Source: Prochlorococcus sp. AG-347-E03
Lineage (GTDB): Bacteria; Cyanobacteriota; Cyanobacteriia; PCC-6307; Cyanobiaceae
Assembly (NCBI GenBank): GCA_003279115.1
Contig: QCBG01000005.1
Location: 1-64,000, forward strand
Length of the DNA stretch: 64,000 nt
Direction of reading: 5' to 3'
The position numbers were made by a program, and so were the translations under genes. Numbering within the stretch: the first letter of the stretch is position 1; every line of letters starts with the position of its first letter. Positions 29,090-38,350 of the stretch are shown here, one piece after another. The notes beneath the pieces are model-generated. The model saw only the letters and a list, made by a program, of their open reading frames with translations, searched no databases and was not told the origin of the DNA.

Positions 29090-29755
29090 ATGAATTATTT
29101 AACTAACCAGCTTCTCATTCAAGAAGAAATTGAAGCATTAATTAAAAATTTAAAGAAAGAAAATACTCTCTGGGAAGACGGGAAAAAGACAGCGGGAAGC
29201 CATGCCTCAATAGTTAAAAATAATTTGCAATTAAATAGAGAATCGGAGATATCTAAAAAACTATCTCTTTTAATCAAAAAGAAAATTCTTTCTAGTCCTT
29301 TAATAAAAAGCTTTGCCTTACCAAAAATAATTCATGGAATAATGTTTACGAAATCATTAAATAATATGCAATATGGTAGGCATATTGATAATCCATTTAT
29401 GTCATCAGGTCGATCAGATTTATCTTTTACCATTTCTTTAAGTGATAAAAATAAATACGACGGGGGAGAGCTCATTATTGAAGAGATGAATTCAGAAAAA
29501 AAATTCAAATTAGATGCTGGTGAAATAATTATTTATCCAAGTACTTACTTACATTCAGTCAAAAAGATTAAAAATGGAGAAAGAATAGTATGCGTAGGAT
29601 GGATTGAAAGTTATGTAAAATCAATTGAAGAAAGAGAATATTTATTTGATCTTGATGCAGGTGCTAAAGGATTGCTAGCTAAAAATGGAAGGTCAGACGA
29701 ATTGGATCTTATTTTCAAGTCTTACTCGAATCTTCTTAGGCTACTTGGTAGTTAA
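29090..29755 (+). CDS. PKHD-type 2OG-Fe(II) oxygenase (PiuC-like)
   Basis: YGRHIDNPFMSSGRSDLSFTISLSDKNKYDGGELIIEE, SAGEIIIYPSTYLHSVKKI-type HxD...H motif, GWIESYV. Confidence 0.92.
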   Translation: MNYLTNQLLIQEEIEALIKNLKKENTLWEDGKKTAGSHASIVKNNLQLNRESEISKKLSLLIKKKILSSPLIKSFALPKIIHGIMFTKSLNNMQYGRHIDNPFMSSGRSDLSFTISLSDKNKYDGGELIIEEMNSEKKFKLDAGEIIIYPSTYLHSVKKIKNGERIVCVGWIESYVKSIEEREYLFDLDAGAKGLLAKNGRSDELDLIFKSYSNLLRLLGS

Positions 29756-29827
29756 AGAATCATTTTATACACTCAATAGAAAATTGTTTAAAAAATATTT
29801 AAAATAAATTTGAATTTAAAATTTGAA

Positions 29828-30055
29828 ATGCCAAAAAAAAGTTCGATAGCATTATTCATTGCTGCTACTAGCGCATTATCGATATCATCTTCAGTTAATA
29901 GTGGGGAGAATGACATGGGTGGTCTTAAAGAATGGAATACAGACATGGACATTAATGCAGATTTCATACTAGATGACAAAGCTCAAGAGATTGCAGATAA
30001 GGCAAAAAAATCAGATGTTTGCATACCCATTGGGGAAGGAGAAAATTGTTGGTAA
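29828..30055 (+). CDS. Small secreted hypothetical protein (75 aa)
   Basis: MPKKSSIALFIAATSALSISSSVNS signal-like leader, acidic mature part ending SDVCIPIGEGENCW; ATG at 29828 preferred. Confidence 0.6.
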   Translation: MPKKSSIALFIAATSALSISSSVNSGENDMGGLKEWNTDMDINADFILDDKAQEIADKAKKSDVCIPIGEGENCW

Positions 30056-30075
30056 GTTAAAAAAAAATATATATA

Positions 30076-30102
30076 AAAAAAACACCCGTTAGGGTGTTTT
30101 TT
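30076..30102. terminator. Bidirectional terminator between convergent genes
   Basis: A-run, CACCC-gtta-GGGTG, T-run, between 30055(+) and 30135(-) gene ends. Confidence 0.85.
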
Positions 30103-30134
30103 AGTTTTTCTTAAGTTTTTACTTAGAAGCGATC

Positions 30135-31442
30135 CTAGAACTTTAAGGTTGTTGTTACAACTGTTCCAAAAGTATCATCATCTTGTTGGAAGGAATCACG
30201 ACCTCCGAAGACTGCAGGAGTAATTGTCATATAATCATTGTATTTAAATGAATAATATGCTTCCCACAAAAGTGGGTCATCAACTTCGCCAGTGTCTCCT
30301 CCGCCAGCAACAGAAGTAGCCTTTAGTGGTTGAGAAAGTGCAATTCCAATCCTGTCATCTGCACTCATAATATCCTTCCAAGTTAAACCAATCATCCAGC
30401 TTGCTGCCTCATCAACAGCTCCATTAGCTGCATCATCCCAAACCTTTAAATCGTATCCTACAGAAATTTCAGGAACTGCAGTACCTGACTCTTCAGGCAT
30501 CCAATATGCTCTTGCAGCATATCCCATCGAATCTGCAGCGGTATTCTCACCTAATGCTGTTGCATTATATAACTGAGATGTCCATTCCTGAGCATTTGAA
30601 AGAGTTAAAGATAAGTGATACCTTGGCTGGGTATATGCAAATTGAGTATCCCATTTGCTAACTGAATCGTTTTGGAAAAACCCGGTACTGTCAGCATTTT
30701 TATCAACTATGTTTGAGGCTATAGCAAAACCGTTGTCAGCTTCATATTTGAAACCAAATCCAACGTCAGTACTAGCTCCAAAATTACTATTTCCGCCTAA
30801 TTTAAAGGCTTTTAAGGCACCCGGCTTATAAATAGATGGAGTCACGTACATGTAGTAGTTCTCAATCATAGGACCTACGAAAGCAGTGATACTTTCACCT
30901 ATAGGGAATGTATACCAGATCTTATCGATATTCATCGCATGATCAGTGTCTTTAGTAGAGATATGATAACCAGCAGGCTTAGATGACCAAGCATCACCAT
31001 TATTTCCGCCTTTTAAACGAACATAGAGGTTATCATCACCTGTAAAACTTGTATTCAAGTTCATCGTATAGGTATAACCTGTCTGAACTCCATCGGTAGG
31101 TTCATCTGCAAGAGAACCATCCTCATCATCATCAATATCATTGATGCCATCTATGCCACCAACCCAGAAGATCGCTTTACCATCCATCGATGTTGTGGTA
31201 GAAAAAGATCCAGCTTCAAATTCACTTTGATTTGGCTGAAGGCCATCAAGTTCATCAATTTTAGACTGAAGTTCTTTTACAATAGACTTAAGGTTCTCAA
31301 TATCTTCGACTTGGTTGTTAGTAAAAGAACTACTATCAAGAGTCGAAGGATTTAATTTCATTACATCGGAAGCCTGAACAGCAATGGGAGCTAATAAGCT
31401 CACAGATGCTCCTGCTACCAACATTTTTTGGAAGAGTTTCAT
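30135..31442 (-). CDS. Outer-membrane porin (cyanobacterial OprB-like)
   Basis: Signal peptide MKLFQKMLVAGASVSLLAPIAVQA, coiled-coil (DIENLKSIVKELQSKIDEL), beta-barrel-like repeats, C-terminal ...VVTTTLKF. Confidence 0.87.
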   Translation of the reverse strand: MKLFQKMLVAGASVSLLAPIAVQASDVMKLNPSTLDSSSFTNNQVEDIENLKSIVKELQSKIDELDGLQPNQSEFEAGSFSTTTSMDGKAIFWVGGIDGINDIDDDEDGSLADEPTDGVQTGYTYTMNLNTSFTGDDNLYVRLKGGNNGDAWSSKPAGYHISTKDTDHAMNIDKIWYTFPIGESITAFVGPMIENYYMYVTPSIYKPGALKAFKLGGNSNFGASTDVGFGFKYEADNGFAIASNIVDKNADSTGFFQNDSVSKWDTQFAYTQPRYHLSLTLSNAQEWTSQLYNATALGENTAADSMGYAARAYWMPEESGTAVPEISVGYDLKVWDDAANGAVDEAASWMIGLTWKDIMSADDRIGIALSQPLKATSVAGGGDTGEVDDPLLWEAYYSFKYNDYMTITPAVFGGRDSFQQDDDTFGTVVTTTLKF

Positions 31443-31578
31443 TTTGCCTCACACGGATATTGCCCTTTAAAAAGGGTGCATTCTTACTGTATCGAGAGCT
31501 ACAAAAAAGCAAAGAATTAAAAGTTCCAAGTCGCTGTAACTTTTTATACAATTAATTCTTCCTAGTAGGTTATCCAGA

Positions 31579-32451
31579 TTATTTTTTTATTAATGGGTAC
31601 TTAAGAAATTCTCTTTCCTCTATCCATGATGATGCAACTTCTCTAGCTAATTTTCTAATCTTTTCAATATATTGGGCACGATCTGTAACTGAAATAACTC
31701 CCCTCGCATCGAGTAGATTAAAAGTATGACTACATTTCAGAACAAAATCAAGCGCAGGATAAGTTAATTTCTTTTCTATTAAAGAATTTGCCTCATCTTG
31801 GTAAATTTCAAATAATTTCCGTAAATTATCAGGACTAGATTGAGTAAAGTTATATTCGCATTGGTTTTTTTCGAATTGAAGCCAAATATCACTATATTTC
31901 AAATTTTTATTCCAGTTTAAGTCCCAAATACTTTCCTTATCCTGCAAAAACATTGCAATTCTCTCTAATCCATATGTGATTTCAATTGGGATTGGATTAC
32001 AATCTAACCCCCCACATTGTTGGAAATATGTAAATTGAGTAACTTCCATTCCATCCAACCAAACTTCCCAACCTACTCCCCAAGCACCAAGTGTTGGTGA
32101 CTCCCAATTATCCTCTACAAATCTAATATCATGATCTTTAGGATTAATTCCAAGAGACTCTAAAGATGTTAAATATTTTTCTTGAATTCCATCTGGTGAA
32201 GGTTTAATTATTACTTGATATTGAAAGTAATGTTGAGCCCTATTAGGATTATCGCCAAACCGCCCATCAGTAGGTCTCCTACACGGCTCGGCATAAGCAA
32301 CCGACCAAGGTTCCGGTCCAATAGCCCTCAAAAAAGTATGAGGATTCATTGTGCCTGCACCCTTTTCAGTATCGTAAGGCTGCATAATCAAACACCCTTC
32401 TTTGGACCAAAAATTATTTAAATTTTGGATTATATCCTGAAAAAACATCAA
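31579..32451 (-). CDS. glyQ: Glycyl-tRNA synthetase alpha subunit
   Basis: [58 protein letters not shown]. Confidence 0.98.
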   Translation of the reverse strand: MMFFQDIIQNLNNFWSKEGCLIMQPYDTEKGAGTMNPHTFLRAIGPEPWSVAYAEPCRRPTDGRFGDNPNRAQHYFQYQVIIKPSPDGIQEKYLTSLESLGINPKDHDIRFVEDNWESPTLGAWGVGWEVWLDGMEVTQFTYFQQCGGLDCNPIPIEITYGLERIAMFLQDKESIWDLNWNKNLKYSDIWLQFEKNQCEYNFTQSSPDNLRKLFEIYQDEANSLIEKKLTYPALDFVLKCSHTFNLLDARGVISVTDRAQYIEKIRKLAREVASSWIEEREFLKYPLIKK

Positions 32452-32604
32452 ATATAAAAAAGTGAGGGATTTAGATCAATGCCATTACATATAATAACAA
32501 AGCTAAAAACAAAAAATTTTTCCACTCTATGTTCTGAAAAGTATTATCTGATAAAAAGTCATCATTAAATTAAATCGGGGATAAAGACATAATTTATAAA
32601 TCAA

Positions 32605-32994
32605 TTAATTATGAAAAAAATCTAGTGGTAATGGTCCAACAGTACTAGATTCTTTAGATTCATGGTCATACTGACAAGTTAATAAAATACCTTCACCGAG
32701 ACCATTTTCAGATCTAATAAAAACATTACCAGTTTTTTGATTACCTTTTAAAAAAACACTTCCATCGGCATGAAGGGAGTTTAGATTCACAAATTTAATG
32801 GAGGAATATTTTTTAGTAATTGATTGTAATGCTTCAATAGCTTTAGTATCACCAGGTGCCATTATTCCTATTGTTATCCAATCAGCATTAAAAATATTAG
32901 TTTCTAGTTCTTCTAATAGTTTTTGTATTTGAACTTTACTTAAAATAGGAGCAGTTCTAAGACTGTTTAAATCGGCTAACTTATTTATCTCCAT
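32605..32994 (-). CDS. DUF1824 family protein
   Basis: ADWITIGIMAPGDTKAIEALQSI...GEGILLTCQYD pattern remembered for DUF1824. Confidence 0.75.
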   Translation of the reverse strand: MEINKLADLNSLRTAPILSKVQIQKLLEELETNIFNADWITIGIMAPGDTKAIEALQSITKKYSSIKFVNLNSLHADGSVFLKGNQKTGNVFIRSENGLGEGILLTCQYDHESKESSTVGPLPLDFFHN

Positions 32995-33020
32995 TTAATT
33001 AATACCTAAAATTATAATTA

Positions 33021-33353
33021 TTAACCAAATGTTCTTCCATTCCAAGCCCACATTGAAGCAGGCACATCCTCGAAAGAAATATAAATCTTATCTATTGGGA
33101 TTCCAATTTTCTCATAAACAAAATTAGATATTGCCTTTGCCATTTCTGAAGGATTTAAAGATCCTATAGACTTAATCTCTAAAAAGCAACAAGGGCTTTC
33201 ATCATCGAAATACATTTCAGAATTATCATCTAATTTAGCCATAACAAATCTTTTTGATTTATTTGTTAAAGAAGAAACTAATATTGAGATTTCTTCAAGT
33301 AATTTTTTCTTATCCTCTATTTTTGCTGATGTAGAAACATTAATGTAAGGCAT
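33021..33353 (-). CDS. Tautomerase/MIF family protein
   Basis: MPYINVSTSA (Pro2), FVMAKLDDNSEMYFDDESPCCFLEIKSIG, VPASMWAWNGRTFG. Confidence 0.87.
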   Translation of the reverse strand: MPYINVSTSAKIEDKKKLLEEISILVSSLTNKSKRFVMAKLDDNSEMYFDDESPCCFLEIKSIGSLNPSEMAKAISNFVYEKIGIPIDKIYISFEDVPASMWAWNGRTFG

Positions 33354-33355
33354 AT

Positions 33356-33526
33356 TTATGCAGCTAAATTATCTTTTTGAAAATTATTTTGTAGAGTAAA
33401 AGTCTTATTTTTTGTAGCTTTTCTTGATGAAAGATATGCCATATCATATTCACTTATTCCGTTTTTATATGGATTGAAAAGAGCATTTTTGGATCTACTT
33501 TTTTTGCTCCTTTTGAATTCAATCAT
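33356..33526 (-). CDS. Small basic protein, 56 aa, upstream of the tautomerase gene
   Basis: Not in track. MIEFKRSKKSRSKNALFNPYKNGISEYDMAYLSSRKATKNKTFTLQNNFQKDNLAA*; stop is 2 nt before the tautomerase ATG. Confidence 0.6.
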   Translation of the reverse strand: MIEFKRSKKSRSKNALFNPYKNGISEYDMAYLSSRKATKNKTFTLQNNFQKDNLAA

Positions 33527-33680
33527 TTTTAACTAAATTATTAATTTATAATTTAACTTTTTTTGAATAGATGTCTAGGTTTTTTTAAAATCTTTAATTA
33601 ATTAAATGCAAAATTCATTTCAACAACACAATATTAATATCTATTCACTAGATTTAGAGGAGAGCTAACTAATTATCGTT

Positions 33681-34319
33681 TTGGAAGTTTTAAATAATTA
33701 TCAAAGAAAAAAACTTGACGAGAGCAATGATGAAGAATTTTATTCCGAACCAAAATTTGTTTATCATTTAGATTCAAATTTCAGGCATTACCTTTCAAAT
33801 ATTTATAAAAAAGAAATTTCACATTATTCGACTGTCCTCGATTTAATGTCCAGTTGGGATAGTTATTTACCTAAAGAGAAAAAATACAAAAAAGTTATTG
33901 GCCATGGATTAAATAAACAAGAACTTGAGAAGAACAAAATTTTTGATACTTATTGGATCCAAAATTTCAATTTAAATCAAGAAATTCCCCTAGATAATGA
34001 AAGTATTGATTATTGTTTAATGGTCGCAGCCTGGCAATATTTACAATATCCAGAAAATTTAACTAGAGAAATTGCAAGAATTTTGAGTAGTCAGGGCAAG
34101 TTCATAATAGCTTTTTCAAATAGAGCATTTTGGCATAAAGCTCCTAATATATGGACTACCTCTACTGAGGAAGAAAGAGTCAAATATGTAAGAAAAGTAT
34201 TAATCACAAACGGGTTTTATGAACCAAAAATTATTAAAAAGTTCAATGAGTCCTCCCTTAGTTTTTTGAATTTTTTAAATAAAGACCCATTTTATTGTTT
34301 AATTGCGACTAAAGATTAA
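33681..34319 (+). CDS. SAM-dependent methyltransferase-like protein
   Basis: VLDLMSSWDSYLP, NLNQEIPLDNESIDYCLMVAAWQYLQYPENLTREIARILSSQGKFIIAFSNRAFW; TTG start. Confidence 0.8.
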   Translation: MEVLNNYQRKKLDESNDEEFYSEPKFVYHLDSNFRHYLSNIYKKEISHYSTVLDLMSSWDSYLPKEKKYKKVIGHGLNKQELEKNKIFDTYWIQNFNLNQEIPLDNESIDYCLMVAAWQYLQYPENLTREIARILSSQGKFIIAFSNRAFWHKAPNIWTTSTEEERVKYVRKVLITNGFYEPKIIKKFNESSLSFLNFLNKDPFYCLIATKD

Positions 34320-34415
34320 ATAATACCAATACCAAATTTCAGACATGGCTATTAACAAAAATCTATAGCCATACTTTCAAATTTTTACTAATATTGGATA
34401 GCTAAAATTAATAAT

Positions 34416-34661
34416 ATGGGCTCCAAAAGAGAAAAATATCCTGAAAAATGCCCTTGGGATCTTGGACCTAATCAACATTTATCAAAAGAAGAAAACTGGA
34501 CTTTAAGATTAGGGGAGGCAAACGTATGTTTTAGCAAGAATAAACTAGATAATAATTATTTTCATGTAATTAGTAATGAAAATGAAGAACAAATCTTAGC
34601 CTTTAGAGCAAGGCTTCTTTATCAAAAACTACTTGATAAAGGTTTTAGATTGGTTGAATAA
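34416..34661 (+). CDS. Small conserved hypothetical protein (81 aa)
   Basis: ATG ORF, Trp/Cys-containing ordered sequence. Confidence 0.6.
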   Translation: MGSKREKYPEKCPWDLGPNQHLSKEENWTLRLGEANVCFSKNKLDNNYFHVISNENEEQILAFRARLLYQKLLDKGFRLVE

Positions 34662-34667
34662 AAAAGC

Positions 34668-35321
34668 TTACTTCAATAAACTTAAATCCTCGAAAACGAA
34701 CATTTGTTTTTCTTCTTCTTGATTTTTGTTTAAGTATTTTATTGTCCTCGAATTTAAGATCCAATAATCCTCTTCACCTATATTTATAAATTCATCCGAG
34801 TATTCTAATTTTTGCGAATTAGCCTTGAGTGTGTCGGGATCAATTTGTTGACTACTGTATTTTTTACTAAGGGAACCTATTCCTGTATGTAAGAATTCTT
34901 CAACAAAAATCTCAATGATTGTTCCGTGTATTTTTCTATAGACCATATTAATGCAGTCATTTTTAACCCTGTATTTATCACCTTGATTCTTCCCTGAAAC
35001 ACTCATTTCAATTCCACTCTCTGAATTCTTGAGTAAATTAAAGTTATTTTCTGAATGAACAGTTTTAAATTCTCTCTTTACCCTATGTATACAGACTTCA
35101 AATAATTGAGAGGAGATACTTTTAACAATTTTCTCATCCTCTATTTTTTTAATATTTGGTTTAAAGTCTTTACCTAATAAGAATTCACCTTCATGAATAT
35201 TATTATTAACCAAAAAAATACATTTACCTTTGTAACCATTAAATTCATTCTTCCAAGTATACCTATTTTCATAAGCCTTCCGAAAAATCTCCTTACAATT
35301 AATTTCTCTTAAATTCTCCAT
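34668..35321 (-). CDS. DUF3386 family protein
   Basis: EIFRKAYENRYTWKNEFNGYKGKCIF resembles the cyanobacterial DUF3386 N-terminus. Confidence 0.72.
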   Translation of the reverse strand: MENLREINCKEIFRKAYENRYTWKNEFNGYKGKCIFLVNNNIHEGEFLLGKDFKPNIKKIEDEKIVKSISSQLFEVCIHRVKREFKTVHSENNFNLLKNSESGIEMSVSGKNQGDKYRVKNDCINMVYRKIHGTIIEIFVEEFLHTGIGSLSKKYSSQQIDPDTLKANSQKLEYSDEFINIGEEDYWILNSRTIKYLNKNQEEEKQMFVFEDLSLLK

Positions 35322-35351
35322 TTATTTATTGAATATATTGAGTAGTCTACA

Positions 35352-35387
35352 AAAAAAAACCTCCCTGTTAAGGGAGAGTTTTTTTAT
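35352..35387. terminator. Rho-independent terminator downstream of pcb
   Basis: CTCCCT-gtta-AGGGAG flanked by A-run and T-run. Confidence 0.82.
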
Positions 35388-35396
35388 TAGTTTGAA

Positions 35397-36455
35397 CTAG
35401 TTTTGAGTAATTTTTGTATTTTCAATATTGTCAAATGCTTGACCAATTTTCTTAAAGTCAAATCCCATTGCTCTTAATGCGTGCCAAAGATGACCTTGTA
35501 AGAAAAAGAATCCCAAATAGAAATGGGTATTAGCAAGCCAAGCTCTTGAGCTGTATGTTCCTGAACCTAAATCAACTGTATCAGTAAAATAAGGTGCGAA
35601 TTCAAATTGAAGCTTTAAAGGCTCTCCATAAAGATCAACTGGATATATGGTTGTATTTGAAGCACACCAAAAAGCAGCAACAAAAGCCATATAAGAAACA
35701 CCAACTACTGAGTAAGATAAAATAGCCTCTGCTCCCAGTAATCCTTTTCCTTTAAATTCCGTATACTCTCCAAATTGTTTAGTACAAATATGGAAAACTC
35801 CTCCAATTATCTCAAGGAAAGCTAAGAAAGCATGTCCTCCCATAACATCTTCAAGACTATCAATTTTTAAAAAATCAAATTGGTGATTCCAAATTGCAGC
35901 AATATCTAAATTGTAGACAACTTGTCTTGTAGATCCTATCGCTGGGTCGTAAATTCCATGAATTCTTGCCCATTCTACAAACATTATTGCTCCAAGACCA
36001 AGAAAAATGAGGTGATGGCCAAGAATAAAAGTTAATTTATCGGGATCATCCCACTCAAAATCAAATTTTTGTGGCTTACTATTCTCTGGATATTCTCCAA
36101 GATCGCCTGCAAATTTGTTGGAATGTAATAATCCTCCAGCACCCAACACTGCTGAGAAAATTAGATGTAATGTGCAAATTACAACAATTCCATATGGTTC
36201 TGTAATAACACCATTTTCAATGCCACCAATTCCAATACCTGCTAGGTGAGGCAAAACAATTGCTTTCTGTGCACCCATTGGAATACTGGCGTCGTAACGA
36301 GCCAATTCGAATAATCCAAAAGCTCCTGCCCAGAACATCATTAATCCTGCATGGGCAGCATGAGCTGCTATGAATTTACCTGAACGGCCAACAACACCAG
36401 AATTCCCTGCGTACCAGTCATAGGTGACATCAGATTTTCCGTAAGTTTGTAACAC
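35397..36455 (-). CDS. pcb: Prochlorophyte chlorophyll-binding protein Pcb (IsiA/CP43-like antenna)
   Basis: VTYDWYAGNSGVVGRSGKFIAAHAAHAGLMMFWAGAFGLFELARYD; 352 aa, six-helix CP43-like without the large lumenal loop. Confidence 0.95.
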   Translation of the reverse strand: MLQTYGKSDVTYDWYAGNSGVVGRSGKFIAAHAAHAGLMMFWAGAFGLFELARYDASIPMGAQKAIVLPHLAGIGIGGIENGVITEPYGIVVICTLHLIFSAVLGAGGLLHSNKFAGDLGEYPENSKPQKFDFEWDDPDKLTFILGHHLIFLGLGAIMFVEWARIHGIYDPAIGSTRQVVYNLDIAAIWNHQFDFLKIDSLEDVMGGHAFLAFLEIIGGVFHICTKQFGEYTEFKGKGLLGAEAILSYSVVGVSYMAFVAAFWCASNTTIYPVDLYGEPLKLQFEFAPYFTDTVDLGSGTYSSRAWLANTHFYLGFFFLQGHLWHALRAMGFDFKKIGQAFDNIENTKITQN

Positions 36456-36600
36456 TTGATTTAAGTAAACAGCAAGTTGAGCTTATTGCTATTCAGTCTG
36501 GTTTTTGACATGTTCTTTACAGATTTAATTACTTATGTAAAAAAAACATATTTTGAAAGAACAAATGTTACAAATCTATGGAGGTAATATCTTTAAAAGC

Positions 36601-37125
36601 TTATGTCAATGAAGGGATTTCGCCTTTAAGCTGAGAAGCCCATGATTCAAGACGTGAATCAGTCAAATCAGATTCACTATCTTCATCGAGAGGTAATCCA
36701 CAAAAACTTTCTCCAATGATGCTTTTAGATTCATCAAATGTATAAGAAGATTTATCCACATAACCGACCATTTCGGCACCTGCTTTAGTGAAGTAGCTAT
36801 GAAGCTCTTCCATTGCATCACAATAATTTTCTGTATATGTAGAAGAATCTCCTAAGCCAAAAATTGCAACTTTTTTTCCTGATAAACTTAGTTCACCAAT
36901 ATCCTCTAAGATTGAATCCCAAGCAGTTCCTGATCTTTCCTCATCTGCTCCGGTGTTCCAAGTAGGTATCCCACAGATAATCCCGTCAAGGCCTTCGAAT
37001 TCCGAAAGATCATCTACATCAGATACATCTTTAGGTGCTTCTGCTGAAGAAATAAAGTTGTGAAGACGATCAGCTACGTCTTCAGTTTTTCCAGTTGTAG
37101 TTGCGTAATAAATTCCTACAGTCAT
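36601..37125 (-). CDS. isiB: Flavodoxin
   Basis: GIYYATTTGKTEDVADRL, GIPTWNTGADEERSGTAWDSILEDI, VAIFGLGDSSTYTENYCDAM. Confidence 0.96.
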   Translation of the reverse strand: MTVGIYYATTTGKTEDVADRLHNFISSAEAPKDVSDVDDLSEFEGLDGIICGIPTWNTGADEERSGTAWDSILEDIGELSLSGKKVAIFGLGDSSTYTENYCDAMEELHSYFTKAGAEMVGYVDKSSYTFDESKSIIGESFCGLPLDEDSESDLTDSRLESWASQLKGEIPSLT

Positions 37126-37266
37126 AACTTCAAATTGTTTACCTTAAAATAATAAAATCTAGAAACATTAAATTAATTTCTTAAAAAACTTTTTCATGTA
37201 AGATTTTATACTAATTAAAGTAAGAAAAATTTTCTAAGAATAATTCATAAAAATTTTTACACCATC

Positions 37267-38001
37267 GTGACTGACAAATTTCAAAATGATATTAATAATC
37301 TTGTTGAAAAAAATAACTTTATAGGAGGGAAAAAATTTAAATTAATTATCTTGTTTGGATTGTTGGGAGATTTTGACAGCTTTGAATATGCAATTAATTT
37401 AAAAAATTTTATTGATAATGATCAAAATAAAAATTTAGATATTTTTGCTATTGCCATTGGCAACAACAATGGGAAACAAAAATTCTGTGAATTTACTGGC
37501 TTTCCTAAAGAAAATTTAATAGTTGTGTCTGATAATCAAATCCATAATAATCTTGAAGTCTCTAGAGGGTTAGATATAGGTTTAGGCGGTTGGATCAATA
37601 TGCTTTTGATGTTGTCAGGGATAAATTCTTTTAAAACAATTAAAGAAGTTATTAGAGGTTACACAGGTGACCGAAAAGCAAAGCAAATCTATTCGGAATT
37701 TGACAAAATTGACGCTTTAAAATTTCTAAAATTTTCAGGTAATTCTTTTAGAAAGGTATTCGGTGATGGTTACTTGAGACCATTTGAACTGGCAACATTT
37801 AGATTAAATAATATGAATGAGATAATCAAAAATTGGAGTGATTATATTATTCATGAAAAATATCTTCCTCAAAGAGGTGCTTCCTTTTTATTAAATGATA
37901 AAAATAAAGTTATTTATAAATTTTTTTCAAGTGATGTTCTTGGATATTCATCAAATATGAGAGATCCTTTAGAATTTTTATCTTATTTAATTAAAGAATA
38001 G
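37267..38001 (+). CDS. AhpC/TSA-like thioredoxin-fold family protein
   Basis: KLIILFGLLGDFDSFEYAINLKNF...RPFELATFRLNNMNEIIKNW...LPQRGASFLLNDKNKVIYKF; GTG start. Confidence 0.65.
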   Translation: MTDKFQNDINNLVEKNNFIGGKKFKLIILFGLLGDFDSFEYAINLKNFIDNDQNKNLDIFAIAIGNNNGKQKFCEFTGFPKENLIVVSDNQIHNNLEVSRGLDIGLGGWINMLLMLSGINSFKTIKEVIRGYTGDRKAKQIYSEFDKIDALKFLKFSGNSFRKVFGDGYLRPFELATFRLNNMNEIIKNWSDYIIHEKYLPQRGASFLLNDKNKVIYKFFSSDVLGYSSNMRDPLEFLSYLIKE

Positions 38002-38015
38002 TTTTTCAAAGTTTT

Positions 38016-38279
38016 ATGAATATAGACGTATTTGGATATTTTGCTGCGATTTTAACAACAGCTGCATTTTTACCACAACTTATAAAGACTTTAAAAACAA
38101 AAAAAGCAGATGATGTTTCATTGACAACTTTAATAATGTTCATTATTGGAGTTTTGTCTTGGATTATTTACGGTTATAAAATTTCTTCTACACCAATATT
38201 AATTGCTAATTTGATTACCTTAATTTTAAATCTCTTGATATTAATCTCAAAGGTTTATTATTCAAAAAAACTTGAGTAA
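38016..38279 (+). CDS. SemiSWEET/MtN3-like sugar transporter
   Basis: 87 aa, 3 TM; FGYFAAILTTAAFLPQLIKTLKTKKADDVSLTTLIMFIIGVLSWIIYG (PQ-loop-like SemiSWEET motif). Confidence 0.9.
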   Translation: MNIDVFGYFAAILTTAAFLPQLIKTLKTKKADDVSLTTLIMFIIGVLSWIIYGYKISSTPILIANLITLILNLLILISKVYYSKKLE

Positions 38280-38350
38280 GCAATAAATATCTTAATTATA
38301 TTAAAATATAAAGAATTTACTCAAATTTTATTTATCATTAAACTAAATTT

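Noticed and set aside
32460-32565. Minus-strand frame upstream of glyQ reading ...[32 protein letters not shown], a possible small membrane peptide.
   Set aside because: Preceded by an in-frame TAA with no ATG/GTG/TTG before the hydrophobic part; the nearby ATGATG is in a different frame that stops early. Not supportable as a CDS without conservation data.
37126-37266. Fur box upstream of isiB (aagaataattcataaaaa).
   Set aside because: Only a weak, AT-rich resemblance to GATAATGATAATCATTATC; cannot be separated from background in this AT-rich genome without a scored scan.
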